A stretch of DNA of 64,000 nt from Bradysia coprophila (taxonomy: Eukaryota > Arthropoda > Insecta > Diptera > Sciaridae). The DNA is taken from assembly GCF_014529535.1 (NCBI RefSeq), contig NW_023503334.1, forward strand, positions 1,426,001 to 1,490,000. Reading direction: 5' to 3'. The position numbers were made by a program, and so were the translations under genes. Below, piece after piece: positions 11,329 to 23,547 of the stretch; positions within the stretch are counted from its first letter, which is position 1; each line of letters starts with the position of its first letter. The notes beneath the pieces were generated by a model, which worked only from the letters and a program-made list of their open reading frames with translations, was not told the DNA's origin and did no database searches.

Positions 11329-13464
11329 CCATTGTCCCATTGTATTCTTTAAAATTGGACTAAAAGAATTTGCAATCGGTGAGAACATACAAAGTCAATC
11401 TTCGAAGCTACTTATCATTCTTCTTGACACTTTGATGTTCGATTCTTCCAGCATTTCCTTTCAAATATATTGTTGCTGCTCAACAAAGTCGCACAATATA
11501 TGCCACATCGGCCGATAAATAGAATTTCATCTGTGGAACAGTCTGGTAAAATATGTGATGAAATATGCCATCGTTCAGTCTGTTTATCAATTTTTAAAAT
11601 ATGTCCTTTGAAGCGACGCGACGGTGACAATTTTCCGCGTTTATAAATTCAGGTCACATAAAATGCAATATTCTTCGGAAAATGTTCACATACTCGTTAA
11701 AATATTGTAATGTCAATTTACTTGCAAATTATGTATGGGGTGAGTGATGTATAGATTTACTCACAACATAATGCTTCAAATTGAAATATCACAGTTGGTG
11801 ATGTGTGCAGTGCTGGATTAGCATTTGCAGCGCTCTGGGTAATGATTTTTACAGCTCCCACCAATAGTAATTTTCGTGTTTATCTTGACCAGCGGGTTTT
11901 AAGCTTTTTCGCGCGTTAAAGCCCGAACGAAGTGAGACGTATGAAAAAAAAAATTACCGAGATTTTTACGGACATCTTTAAAAACGTTTTTACTGTCATA
12001 CTTTCTCAGCGCCTGTTTCTGAGATTTATTGTGATTTATTGTCTTGAGTGGATTTGTCTATTTTCACAAAAATTCACTAATAAGGCCTGTGATAACGAAA
12101 CTTGCCTCGATTGGCCCCAATGTATGGTTCCGCTGCAGCCGCTTCACAAAAATTATAATAAATACATTCGAGCGGAACAGTTATGGTGCAGCACTGCAGC
12201 AGGTATCTGGCATACAGTGAGTTCAAATAACCACTCCAAAAGTCTTCACTACATATTGTTAGTACAATATAGAAGGCAGACAAACATTATTCAAACACAT
12301 ATTGTCTACCTTCGACACTACAACACCATTTGTGCACATTCCAACAGTTTCAAATTGTTGCCTAGTGTATCGATCGCTACCATTTTCTTTGTCATAGAAA
12401 TTGACTGTAAGCAATTCTGTGCCGCTGAAACAATTCCTTTGGAGTAAAAATCACAGTTAATGTCCTCATGAAATCAAAGTTCTCAAATGTCTAGTCTGCT
12501 GATTAAATAAAAATGTGGAAATATCTGTGTGGCACAATTTAAAATTTCAATTATCGTTCAAATAGAAACTTTGTCGCATATAAATCATGTAATCAAAATG
12601 TAATTAACGAAGTCAAAGTGCTTTCACAAAAAAGTGCATTAAACGGTCTGAACCAAGACACACGTGCCTTATCAGATTCTGATATGGAATGAACACTGAT
12701 AGCGAATAGATGTCTCGGTGGAACGTTTTGAAAGTCGAATGAAACTCTGTAATCGTTTTTCGTCTGACGATGTTATCACTAATAATCACTTTCAATTCTA
12801 TTACCTGATTTATTGTATACTGAAGTATCAACCAACATGAGCTTTCGAAACTCTTGTGTGGTGAAAAAGATTTTGTTGATAGTGCGACCTTTTTTTTTAA
12901 ATGAAAATAAACATCGACCTGAGAATGGATTCGAGACTGTATAGAGAGGTCAAGAATGAAGGGTCGCTAACGTGTTTAAATTACAATAAATTTAAAAAAT
13001 GATAAATCTATGTGACCTAAGGTAGGAATTTCGTGTGCTGTTTCGTCGTGTTATTGCGGAAGAAGTTTTATCTTCTTTTAAAAGTTGTTGTTTGGTAGTC
13101 ATGAGCAACAGAATTGTGTCAATCGATCATCATTAGAATTGTAGCCGTCTCAATCTGACGTAGATTTAATTTCCGTATGAAATTGTGAATGACAAACTGA
13201 TTCACTTTTGTTCTAGCTACTGCAAACAATCGCATTTTCAGCAAATTTCTCCTTTTAGAAGATGCCGATGTACAGGGAGCCGATGTCATTGTACTACAAT
13301 AGATCGATTACAAGAGAGGATTCGCTCGGTTCCGCTGTATATTTTATTCATATTCATACACTTTTTGACGTACGTCGGTACACACGCACACATATATATA
13401 CAAAAATAGCTCTCTTTTCATCTATATATTGTTTCCTCTCTCAACGCAATTTCCCGTAGAAACC
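11329..13464. other. No recognised gene
   Basis: About 2.1 kb. The longest open frame (ATG at 11941, end 12447, plus strand) gives a low-complexity, Cys- and aromatic-rich peptide without a recognisable domain, and I do not call it. The rest is A/T-rich. Confidence 0.55.
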
Positions 13465-13640
13465 CATCGAGCTCAGTTAAATTAACTGGTTTTTTCCCCT
13501 GTTTACATTCAAATTTTCAAATATATCACACATCTATAGAGTGTTAAAAGAGAGTAGAAATCTTGACATATCACTCATCGAGCTCAGTTAAGTTAACTGG
13601 TTTTTTCTCGTTCTTTCGCTCTTATAACACTCTATAATAG
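13465..13640. repeat. Direct plus inverted repeat block
   Basis: The phrase catcgagctcagttaa followed by ttaactggttttttc occurs at 13465-13496 and again at 13575-13607 (110-bp spacing). Between and after them ctatagagtgttaaaagaga (13535) and its inverted form tcttataacactctata (about 13620-13637) are found. This looks like a decayed transposon end pair. Confidence 0.6.
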
Positions 13641-14132
13641 CATACTTAAGTACGGGTTCCACTCAACAAAAAGTACTCAGTTTGAGAGCCGTGATAGAGC
13701 GAGCGGTCAAGTAAACAAAGCAAAAATTGAAAAAATTCAATTTTGTCCCTCACACGGAGTAGTTTTTTGGTAAGTGGAAATCAAGCATTGAGAGAATGTT
13801 GTATAGCGATCTTTCGTCACGATTCTCTCATCTTCTAATAATTTTACGACCAACGACAAAATCTCTGTTTAATACCTACGTTTTTACACTTCAAAGGGGG
13901 CAATTAAAAAAAACGTACTCCATTTTGGCACTAAAGTTTGTGGATATGTGAGGAGAAGACGTATGACACCACCTTACGTTTCATGAATGTTCAATGTATG
14001 TTCCATTAATTTTTGGGTAACATACAGAGAGTGGGGTTTAAAATTAGTCATTTTTCGCTTATGTACTTTGTGTACCCCCAACCCCCTATCTTACCAAACA
14101 TTTTTTTACCATTTTTTCCCTTAAAATTTCAG

Positions 14133-15273
14133 ATCGAACCCTTCTCCTTTGGACGGCTGGTAACATTCACGACACCCAACAAAGAAAATCGCTAAGAGTC
14201 AACGTCGAATACGATCATGCCGTTAGGCTTACTTGGAGTCCCGATTCGAAGGCAATTTTAATCCATAAGGCACTGGAGAACTGCATTGAAGTGATTAAAA
14301 TCGAGAAGAAAGATGGTTTTCTATCCAATCCAAGCAAGGGGTTAACATTTCGCAGCGCTCATGAATCCGATGTGATTGTTGGCTTTGGCATCGCCTGTAC
14401 TGGTCGTTTCATAATGAGTGCATCCAATAAGACTGACTTTGTGCTGTGGAATTTGAAGGGTACGATTTTGGACAAAATTGATACGTGTCTAGCTAGCAAT
14501 AACGCGGTTAAAATATCTCCATGTGGTCGTTTCATTGCTGCGTGCGGTAAGACAACAAATTCAAATTTTTAACGCTGTATCATAGAGGTTAACGTCGATG
14601 AAATGAAATTCAAAATATTGTCTACTTAGGCTTTTCCCCGGACGTCAAAGTATGGGAAGTTAAATTTGCAAAGACTGGTGAATACCAAAAGACTGTCAAC
14701 GTGTTCAATTTGTCCGGTCATAACTCTGGCATCTACGATCTAGCTTTCGATAAAGATACTTCTCACATTGCAACCGTTTCGAAGGATGGAACCTGGAAGA
14801 TTTTCGACACGAAGAGTAACACACAAAAATTACCCGAATGGTACTGACACTTTCTAACAAAATTTCAATTTATTTCAGTTGAATTCGATCTCGGCCAGTC
14901 AGCTCGCTGCATCGTAACGTCGAAGTTCAACTATGATTCCACTGCCATGCCACTAATAGCATTATCGTTGAATGCAGAAGTTGTAGCTGTCTGGAATGGA
15001 ACAAATGTTGAGATTTTTTCCGGTCTTGATGGAACACGCGACGCTGTCATCGAAGAATTTGGCGTCATTTCTCTGAAATTCGATCCGTTATCCAAATATC
15101 TCCTAACAACTGGCGATCGTCACGTTCGTGTTTATCACAATGTTACCGGTTACAAGGTGTCCAGTGCCGTAGCCAAATCGAAGTTGAATGCATCCAATCA
15201 GAGTGCTGCGACACGAGAACGTCTCGAGAAATTGATTGCTGAAAATGAACAATTTTTGGGCAAATTTGAATAG
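14133..15273 (+). CDS. TBL2: Transducin beta-like protein 2 (TBL2), 3' exons
   Basis: WD40-repeat protein of the TBL2 family, an ER-anchored protein in vertebrates linked to the unfolded-protein response. Three exons are visible: 14133-14546, 14630-14815 and 14879-15273, joined at consistent phases and giving about 330 residues. Recognisable blades include RTLLLWTAGN at the start, SPCGRFIAACG spanning the first junction, FSPDVKVWEV, SKDGTWKIFDTK and GDRHVRVYHNVTGY, followed by a helical tail ending in a Glu-rich segment, as in TBL2. The family is about 445 residues long, so roughly 115 N-terminal residues (membrane anchor and first WD repeat) must lie in upstream exons. I could not find these in the window. 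The first visible exon starts after tttcag in mid-codon. A poly(A) signal aataaa is at 15339-15344. The family call is strong; the 5' end is open. Confidence 0.85.
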
Positions 15274-15769
15274 AAACCGTTCGTATTTAAGGCTCCTTCA
15301 TACTGTATTGCATTTATACCTCTTTGCATTTTGAGCGAAATAAAATCAAGTAAAATTAATGATGACTGATGACGCGTTCAGAGAAGAACTTTGACAAATT
15401 CGTATGATAAGACCATTCACCCGAGATCTTAGGTTCTGTAGTAGACACTCCTCATCTTTAATGAAACCAACAAAAACCAGTGTGACAAAGGAAATTGGAA
15501 TATTTAAGACAACCTAAAACTGATTTAATTATCGAGAAATTCATAATTACCATTTACAAGAATTATACTTCGCCAAGTGTCTCCCACAAAGTCATTAATT
15601 CCCGAGAATCTCCTGCTTCCCGATAATCACCCGAACAAACTAACAAGTCGACCATGTGCAAATAAAAAGCGATTTCCTCGCTGAATCTTTCGCATGTAAG
15701 GCAGGGTAAAATAGACCAGACTGGAGACACTGGAGAGCAAGATTTGACTATGGACCTGAATTGTCTAGC
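15274..15769. other. TBL2 3' flank
   Basis: Contains the 3' untranslated region with the aataaa at 15339-15344. Nothing else recognised. Confidence 0.5.
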
Positions 15770-16075
15770 AGGCTTTTATTTTGATAATAAAAATAATTCA
15801 ATTTATATCAGTTTTCATTTGATTCCTTTTTTATACACTTTTAGATCGCTTATTTGACTTTTCAAAATGAACCGCTACTGCCTGGTTTATTTTACTCTGC
15901 CATGTTCGCATGTTGTACTTTCCATAATAATAAGTTCTGTCACGGCAAAGTAAATCCAGGCAAGAGCTGTTCATTTCTCGGCTGTCAAATAAGGGACCCA
16001 AGAAATTGTATGAAAATGAATTCAAATGAACACTGATACAAATTGAATTATTTTTATTCGCAAAATATAAGGCTA
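15770..16075. mobile_element. 306-bp palindromic MITE
   Basis: Most of the element is an imperfect inverted repeat. The ends aggcttttattttgata and tcgcaaaatataaggct pair, as do the inner blocks aataattcaatttatatcag and its complement near 16030-16050, and the core arms cttatttgac and gtcaaataag. Short open frames on both strands here are consequences of the palindrome, not genes. Confidence 0.75.
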
Positions 16076-17430
16076 TATTGAAAGAATATCAATAATTTCT
16101 GGGATACTGTAAAAATCTCTATCAGTAATTCTGCCACTCGTATGTTCGTACATTTTTACAATTTTTGAGCATAATGTTAATTGACGCCAAACAAGTACAA
16201 TTCGAAACATTAACGTAATATATATACACCAAATGCATCGTATACAAATATAACTCGTGTTCTGTCACATCTACTGTTCAATGAAATACATGCGATAGTT
16301 GAACAAGACTACTGACTGTTTGCGTTTATTCGGTACTGTTCAATGAATCTAATGCAATGTGGACACAATAGTATTTTACGATGTTTCGTTTTACATGTTG
16401 ATTTCTTTCGAGTTTTACGGACAGGGAGATGCTTTTTATGTTGCTTTCATATGCAAAAGAATGTTTTACGAAATTTATTTTTAGACAAAAAGAAAAGATT
16501 TTTTTTATGAATAACCTTCGGTACAATACCGTGCTAGCATCGAATGACATTATCTACTAGACTGATTTGCTGGAAAGCCATGACCTCAGAGATAGTTAAT
16601 CTCGTAGAAATTCTGCTTTTACCGAGGTGATACTAGTTTCTGTTTACAGTAGGAAATACAACCGGGTTTTCCCGAAGAGCTGTTACTAAATTATGTTATT
16701 TCCGATTTCAAACGTTCCCACTTTTGATCGTTATGCAGAATTCAGAGGAATTCGCCATTTACTAATTTGAATTTAAGCGGTTGCATTATTTCGAAGTTTA
16801 GTCAATCAATATAACAAAACCAAAATCGGTGCATTTCGTCAAGGGAGTGAACTTCAGGCGCCAATCACCTTTTTATTAGATAGAAAGACAGGTGTCACCT
16901 AGCATGAATACTCAGATAAACCACATGCAGTACAGTTAAAAAGATTCTCTACAAATAAAATGCGCTAGCGACCAAACAATATACCTTCAAAGGTAGCCCT
17001 CATCAACAGTGTACACCTTTTTGGCGGCAACAATATTACGTATATTCAGTCGCTGTCGTTTATAACGACTGTTTTACTCTCATCGTCTTAGTTGTAATTT
17101 CATAAATCTACTTTGAAAGGTAAGAATTACAGCGCCAGTTTACCTTTGCCATAAATATTTTGAATTCGATGCGCTTATATGAAACCGCGTAAACATAGAA
17201 CCAACTTCGTTAATGCATCCGAAATTGACGTTAAATTAAGTAAACAGGAAACCTAACCTCAAACTGTCAATTTATCATATCTGTCATTCTAGTGTAAAGT
17301 GAGAATGCCCTAATCTTATTATTTTGTTTACTGATTACACCAAAATTCGTCTCGTTCAAATGTTTTCGGTCCTTCATACGAATTTAAATGAAAGAACTAT
17401 CAGTAACACAGAACCGATACTGTACCCATA
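16076..17430. other. No recognised feature upstream of SPRING
   Basis: A/T-rich intergenic DNA of 1.35 kb. It presumably contains the SPRING promoter and 5' untranslated region, but I see no clear TATA or initiator that I would defend. Confidence 0.5.
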
Positions 17431-18211
17431 ATGTGGTATGCTGCATTAATGCGATTCATCCGTAGACGCTTAGTGTTAGCCGTAATATTTTTGTTGTCAT
17501 TGACATATTGTCTAATTAATTTATTGGGACACGTAAGTTATATCAATTACAGAGTAAATACAGCCCAGCCTGTTTTTAACGAGCAAGATACCAACCATGT
17601 TCTTTCGTGTGCGTTTTTTTTGTTTTTGTTTTAGGGTGGCCCATTGTCCATCGATTCAGACTACATTGAGATAAAACGAGAACAACCAATAATCTGGCAA
17701 AATTTTTCAAACGACCAAGATTGCCGGAATTCTGTACAGGGAAAAGTACTGATCGTTGACGATCGCGGTTTTGTGTGTCAAAGAACTGATTTACAATCAA
17801 CGGGTTGCTGTGATTTGGATGCGGTCGGCAGCAAACTGCATAGTTGTGAAACTTGTAATTTGAGCGGATGTTGTACCACTTACGAGTATTGTGTCAGTTG
17901 TTGCTTAAATCCGGACAAGGTGATTTTCATGCTATACGACAACGATCTTAGACTGAAATTACCATTTGAATTGAATCCACTTACAGAAAGAACTGCTTGA
18001 GCAAGTAATCGAAAAAGCAAGTGGTCGCCAAAAAGCCGTTTTTGCATCCGTCAAGGATCATTTCGAATTGTGCCTAGCTAAGTGTCGCACAGATTCACAT
18101 TCCGTGCAGCATGAAAACAAATATCGAGATCCCAAGTCAAAGCATTGTTATGGACTAACCGAAGCGCACGAGTCACAGCGTGAAGTTATTGAATCGAATA
18201 ATTTGGCATAG
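17431..18211 (+). CDS. SPRING1: SREBP-regulating gene protein (SPRING / C12orf49)
   Basis: Golgi single-pass protein that in mammals supports site-1 protease and SREBP activation, and so sterol and lipid gene control. Three exons, 17431-17532, 17635-17919 and 17987-18211, all phase 0, give 203 residues; the human protein is about 205. The N-terminus has a short basic head (FIRRR) and one membrane helix at about residues 12-28. The luminal part starts near residue 35, has an N-glycosylation sequon (NFS, about residue 57), then the diagnostic Cys-rich block: CRNSVQGK near residue 64, STGCCDLD, CETCNLSGCC, YEYCVSCCLNP. The last exon has the near-invariant DHFELCLAKCRT and SVQHENKYRDP and HCYG. 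All expected cysteines appear present. The ATG is chosen because it directly precedes the basic head and hydrophobic helix. Poly(A) signal aataaa at 18285-18290. Looks intact. Confidence 0.95.
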
Positions 18212-19798
18212 TGTTTGATAGTTGTGGTTAAATTTGAATGCAAGGACAGTCGAACTGAGTTATTGTTAACACTGAAACAAACGTAATAAAAAGAAGAGAA
18301 GAACAGTGACAAACCAAGACAATTTACTAGTGATATGTACACAAATCGATGGACAGAATGCACATCTCATTTCATCCCAACGTTCGTAGATCGATCGACC
18401 AATTGCGATTTAGCCTAAACCAACGACACAAGTACGATCTTTTACACAGGACAAAAGAAACGTAAGTACAGAACGTTATGTATTGCATGAAGTTAATCTG
18501 TGCTGCCATTCTCCAGGAAAAATTCAGGGAAACTGATTTAGTCGATGCAACCCATACATATTGATCTTCCACTCATTTAACATTAGAATTAAGTGTTGGC
18601 GGTTGAATCGCAAGCGAATTAGTTTCCCTGAAATATGCCAGAGAGAAACTTTTCAGACATTGAAATGGTGCAATTGTTGTACGCACACAAAATGTTAAGG
18701 ATTTTAAAATCTACAATGAAAGACTTCTGTCAGAGATACAAACCTGGTTTAATGTAGGCCAAAAAACATAATGCTGATAGATCATGGGGAGCTCCCTCAA
18801 CTGGTAAAATTAAATGTTCCAAATGGTTTCTGATGCCTCTTTCGAAAGACAAAATTTATCGAAATAGGACAAAGCCGGGTAAAACTACTATTCTCTCGGA
18901 CAGAAAGACGCGATATGCTGAATAGTCGGTTTTAATTGTATTAATTGCATCAATAGCTTTGATAAATACTTGCTGATGATAAAATGTGAGATTTTATGTA
19001 ACGCTACTTACCTCAAGAGAAAAATGCTATAAAAGCTTTGATCATCGCATAAAAAGCAATAATTTCGCTTCAGGTTTTGCATACAGTCAACACTAAACAA
19101 TTTAGGTTCAGACATCTTTTACAGCTCAGGCAACTTTTACAAACAGCAATTCTGACTCGTTGAGCCAAAACACTGTATCTCAATTTGTGTCTATGCTTTT
19201 AAGGCGCTTTCGAGAGCTTTAGGCTTTTTTGTATTCCACTTTTCCAAATGTATCCAAAAAAAGCTCAGAGCTTACGAAAGCTCTGCGTATCACACACACA
19301 ATGCGATAAGAGTTTTGGCTTGATGCGGCAGAACTGAATAACGGTCGTTAAATCAATTAAAAACCTCTCGATCATTCATTTTGTTAGTTTTATCATCGAG
19401 TTTGCTGTTTCGGAATGACCACCCATTTACACAGTACTTCGATCGCTCTGCTATACTTACATGAATATGTTTTTGATTAAATTTAGCATTGTCGGATTAT
19501 AATTGAAAGTGGAACTTTTGTTGATGTACATATATCTGCAATCAATTTGTAAAGACTCAGACCACATGCCCATTGAGACTGTGAATCTTAAAGCATTCAA
19601 GCAGATGAGTTAAGATGTAATTAAATTTAATCGGACTCACAATTGGACATAATTGTAACAACAATATGATACGCTCTAAAATTCGAGTGCAATACAACTG
19701 CGAGGAAATGCGCTAAATTCATTGAGGGAATATTTGTAAATACTTAAATTCAAACTCATTATTCGTAATTTTCTGTAAAATTGAGATTGGCTTAGACT
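18212..19798. other. Intergenic, tail-to-tail between SPRING and asparaginase
   Basis: Convergent intergenic region. Contains the SPRING poly(A) signal at its left. At its right edge two minus-strand poly(A) signals (tttatt on the plus strand at 19799-19804 and 19803-19808) belong to the asparaginase gene. No other feature seen. Confidence 0.55.
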
Positions 19799-19887
19799 TT
19801 TATTTATTTTTTTTGGCTGTAAATGCTTTCATACTTAGAAATTCTATTGTTTGAGATAGTCAACAGACTCAGTTCATATTCATGTTA

Positions 19888-22491
19888 TCATTTATCCATG
19901 ATTTCCTGGAAGTTGTCACCAATTTTGGTTCCATAGCTTAAAACGCCGTCTTTCAACTTGGCCCACGGCATTATATTCGAACTAAAGTAAATTCCAACGG
20001 ATCCATGTTTATCGATCGTGATCGAACCACCAGTTTCAATCAGTTTATCTGTCATTTCTATGATCGACTCCTCTGTAGCCGTTTGTGCATCTTTCCCCAA
20101 CCATTCCATTCGTTTCATAACATTTGCAGCCAAATTGTATCTCATAATTACCTCACCGGTTCCTTGGCAGAAAAAAAAAATAGATTCGAGTGAAAATTTC
20201 ATAATCCAACTAAATTTCCATTGCATTTATTACCTGTAGATGAAGTACCGCCGACTTTGTTGTCTGCATACGTACCCGAACCGATTTGAGGCGTATCACC
20301 AATACGACCCGGAATTTTACCTGTCATACCGCCTGTTGTCGTTGCTGCCGCTATATTTCCGTTAACATCCAAAGCAACAGCACCAACCGTGCCCACTTCA
20401 CCGAAGTTTTTCTTTTGTTTTGCTTCCGTTGCTTTGTATGCCTTGTATGCTATTAACGATTCTTTAGCAAAGTTCGTGACTAGAGCACCCGGTGGTAAAA
20501 TTTCGAAATCGTTTTCCTTGGCAAAGTTCATGGCTCCATGAGCAGCGAAAAAGCAAGGACTGCTCCAGTCTTTGTTCGATTTTTCCATGACACGTCGGGC
20601 TAGTGATATCGGATGCTGGATATCGTGAACAAGGCTAATGCAGCCGGCTTTGAGATTCTCTCCGTTCATAATACTAGCGTCCATTTCAATATCGCCGTCC
20701 AAATTCAGTACCGAGCCATAACCTGCATTCAAATATTCATCATTTTCCATACTACGCAGTGCTGCCTCGACAGCATCAACAGCATGGCCACCAGCCGACA
20801 GTACTTTATATGCAGCTACGGCAGCATTTTTGACACCGTTGATTTTCAGTGGAACCCGCCATTCCGGTACATCACCAGAACCACCATGAATAACAACAGT
20901 GGGATGATGAATTTTCGTTCCATTTGTAGTACCGTTTGTATTCGAACCATTTGTCTATGAAAAAAAGAATCTGTGAAATAGAGGTAGCGCTAGTGTGTTC
21001 GATAGAGACTGACATCACCAAGCTATAATCTAAGATTACATTCAGTTCAAAGTTCTACAGTCCTTGAGTCGCTGGCAGAATATCATCCTCAAAATTCAAA
21101 ATTGTCGCTTTACAAGCTTGCTAATTGTCCGCTGCATCAGATCAATTCAGTCATTCCGTCCAATTTATGTTTGTAACTTGGTTGCAATGACTTTTTTTTC
21201 GTTACAGACAGACGTACTATGAGAAGGACACGGTGTTGATTGTAGTTAATAAGCCTTGACGGGCTTTTCTTATACGGATTCTTCTAACAATCGTAACTGA
21301 AATTGTTGTGACATGGTGAACGTATTAAATAATTATCTCAAGGATTTTTTGTTTTAATTTGATCCGAAATAATAGTCTGCATCGCTTGGACCGCACACAC
21401 TACTACTTGAATTTATTCGATTTGTCAATTGCCATTTTACAACTTCTTAATCGATAGTCTTAATTGAACGTAAAGAGCTAAGTGTTGCGAGAAAAAAGAA
21501 AAGAAATTGTTTGGGTTGGTCATCAATAAGTTGAAAATTCAGACTCGTTAGGCTCGTTAGAATCACTTGACTAGTCATTGAGTGTATTACAGACGAAGTT
21601 TAATATTCATTTATTCTTGGCATGCAAAATAGTTTTGTGTGTATCGGACAAAGTCTTATTCCATCTAATTTCTACTAAAATTTTGATTACAATAGTAAAT
21701 TGACTACCATCGACTCAAAGCTTTGAAATTATTTTCCATCAGAAATGGAATTATTGTAAATTGAGCGTGCAAGATATTTTTTTGCTGAATCTTCTTATCA
21801 CTCTTATTAAACGCAAAACGCAATTTTTCTGATCCGAAGAAATCATGTTGTTGCCTACTCCATTTTTTTCACTCTGAGCTTTATCTCACAATTTTTATCA
21901 ATTTTACACAGCATAAATGCAATGAACAGAACTACAATGAGAACAGTGTTTTAACACAAAACAGCCATTGGCAGAAACTGCTGAATTGATGCACCACTTA
22001 TCACTCATCTATAACACAGATTTACTAATCCTGAGAGCGAGTTCAAATAGTCACACAAAAAGCAATTCTATATATTGTCACGGCTGATAAACTTTACCTC
22101 CCTTTGACCTTACGCTTCAATGACTGAAACGGATTTCCATAGCGATGTTATGTGCTATTAGTCAGCAACTCTACTCTAGGCACGTGAACTAAGAATTACG
22201 TTGAATTGTGAGTAACAGGTTAAAACGAGGAAAGCTCATTCCACAGTTAAACGTTCTGTTCAGAATCTACCACGATGTCAATTTACTTAAACTGATTGTA
22301 AAAGAAATACAGGACAGTTCTCCTTCCGTTTCACTCCATCTCTACTTACAATTTCATTTCCAGAGAAGGGATTCTATTTAACTCTGCATTAAAATTCGAA
22401 CTGATTTTATCCTCGTGATTCTTCATCGCAAAATGTATTAATTTAGACTGATTTAATAAGAAAAAGGCATACTCACAATTCGGTTAACCAT
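19888..22491 (-). CDS. ASRGL1: Isoaspartyl peptidase/L-asparaginase, cytosolic type
   Basis: Ntn-hydrolase that removes isoaspartyl residues from peptides and hydrolyses L-asparagine. Exons in transcript order: 22477-22491, 20234-20954, 19888-20162; 336 residues. The first exon is only five codons (MVNRI) before a gtgagt donor, separated from the body by a 1.5-kb intron. It joins in frame to an Asn/Gly/Thr-rich leader and then the conserved VVIHGGSGD (about residues 25-33). Autocleavage is expected before Thr194 in EVGTVGAVALDVNGN. The catalytic loop is followed by TTTGGMTGK, then GRIGDTPQIGSGTYAD, the substrate-binding Arg/Asp region, and STGTGEVIMRYN, which spans the last intron. Where relatives have His (TGHGE) this protein has Thr (TGTGE), as an oddity. 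No signal peptide, so cytosolic. Length and motifs agree with an active enzyme. The tiny first exon is inferred from frame and splice signals. Confidence 0.9.
20955..22476 (-). other. Long first intron of the cytosolic asparaginase gene
   Basis: 1.5-kb intron bounded by gtgagt (complement of 22471-22476) and tttcatag before 20954. A/T-rich, no repeat or nested gene recognised. Confidence 0.6.
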
Positions 22492-23547
22492 GTTTTTACG
22501 AATTCAATGACAAATACTTGAGCAGCAGTTTATATTAACAACCCTTCAGTAGAATGGTTGCTCAACAGGTCAGCACTAACGATTGATCGCCCAATGTGCT
22601 CAAACTAAGAGCTTACAATGAGATGGCACCTACGTTCACGAAAATGATGTCCCGAACTACGCTTTTCGAAAAATAACTGATAACCAAACCATGGATCCCA
22701 ATTTATACATTCACGTTTTTGGTGATAACCCCACATTCTATCGGGTTAAATTTGGGTAGATTAGCACAGATGCTGTGAAATTATCAAAAATTTGCCATGA
22801 ACATTTTGTGAATGATCGAGGTGACGAAAGAGGTTATTTAAAAGGAACAAATCTGAATGGGCGAAAATGTGAGGTTTGGTGTAAAGTTGTTTTTTTTTTA
22901 ATATAGAAATTTGAACGAACAACAGTCTGGTATCAAAAACGAATGAGTTCAAGGCCATGAGCTTTTTATTTCGTCTAAATTCATCATGTGTGGTGTGTCA
23001 AATGTTTCTTCTTTTTTTGGGTAGATTTTTATTTTTAAAGTTTGGTGCTCTCTCCTCTAGATGATGATAACTGCCTATATATACCTTACATCCTTGGCCT
23101 TGAGTCTGGATTTGTATAGTCGGCAACGTTCAAATATGTGATTCATTTTGTTTCAGCTGATCCACTCATACGCATCCGTGGTAATGGTAAAACCGTTTAA
23201 AGACGTAAGACCATATTTGTTTGTATGAGAGGATCGGCTGAAGAACAGTTGAAACGAAATACGTCGCTTATTTCAAAGTCGCCGACTGTAAGTTGGTTTT
23301 TTTACTTCTTCTTTTGATAAGAGTGCCTATCCAATAAAAGTTTCTTAGAAGTTGGGTGGCAGCGACATCATAACAAAGGCAGTCAATAATCAAAACATAT
23401 TATTTTGCAAATTTATTTATTTTTCTTGTTTCTAAAAAAAAACTTTTTTTCAACTCTTACAGAGAAATGAAAAATCACGTACAACATATTGACACTCAAT
23501 AATGAAAACGAAATGCTTCTGATCGCACAGTGGATTTGTTGATAAAC
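22492..23547. other. Spacer between the two asparaginase genes
   Basis: About 1.05 kb. Holds one MITE (23150-23256) and, near its right end, a minus-strand poly(A) signal for the second asparaginase (tttatt at 23412-23417 on the plus strand). It would also hold the promoter of the first asparaginase. Confidence 0.6.
23150..23256. mobile_element. MITE family J, copy 1
   Basis: Ends gtttcagctgatccactcat and gtatgagaggatcggctgaa are imperfect complements. Two relatives with the same cagctg-tccac end sequence are at 45236-45436 and 61187-61279. Confidence 0.65.

Noticed and set aside
11932..12447. 171-codon plus-strand open frame
   Set aside because: It begins at a non-ATG codon (first ATG at 11941), is rich in Cys, His and aromatic residues as expected from A/T-rich chance frames, and shows no domain or splice context.
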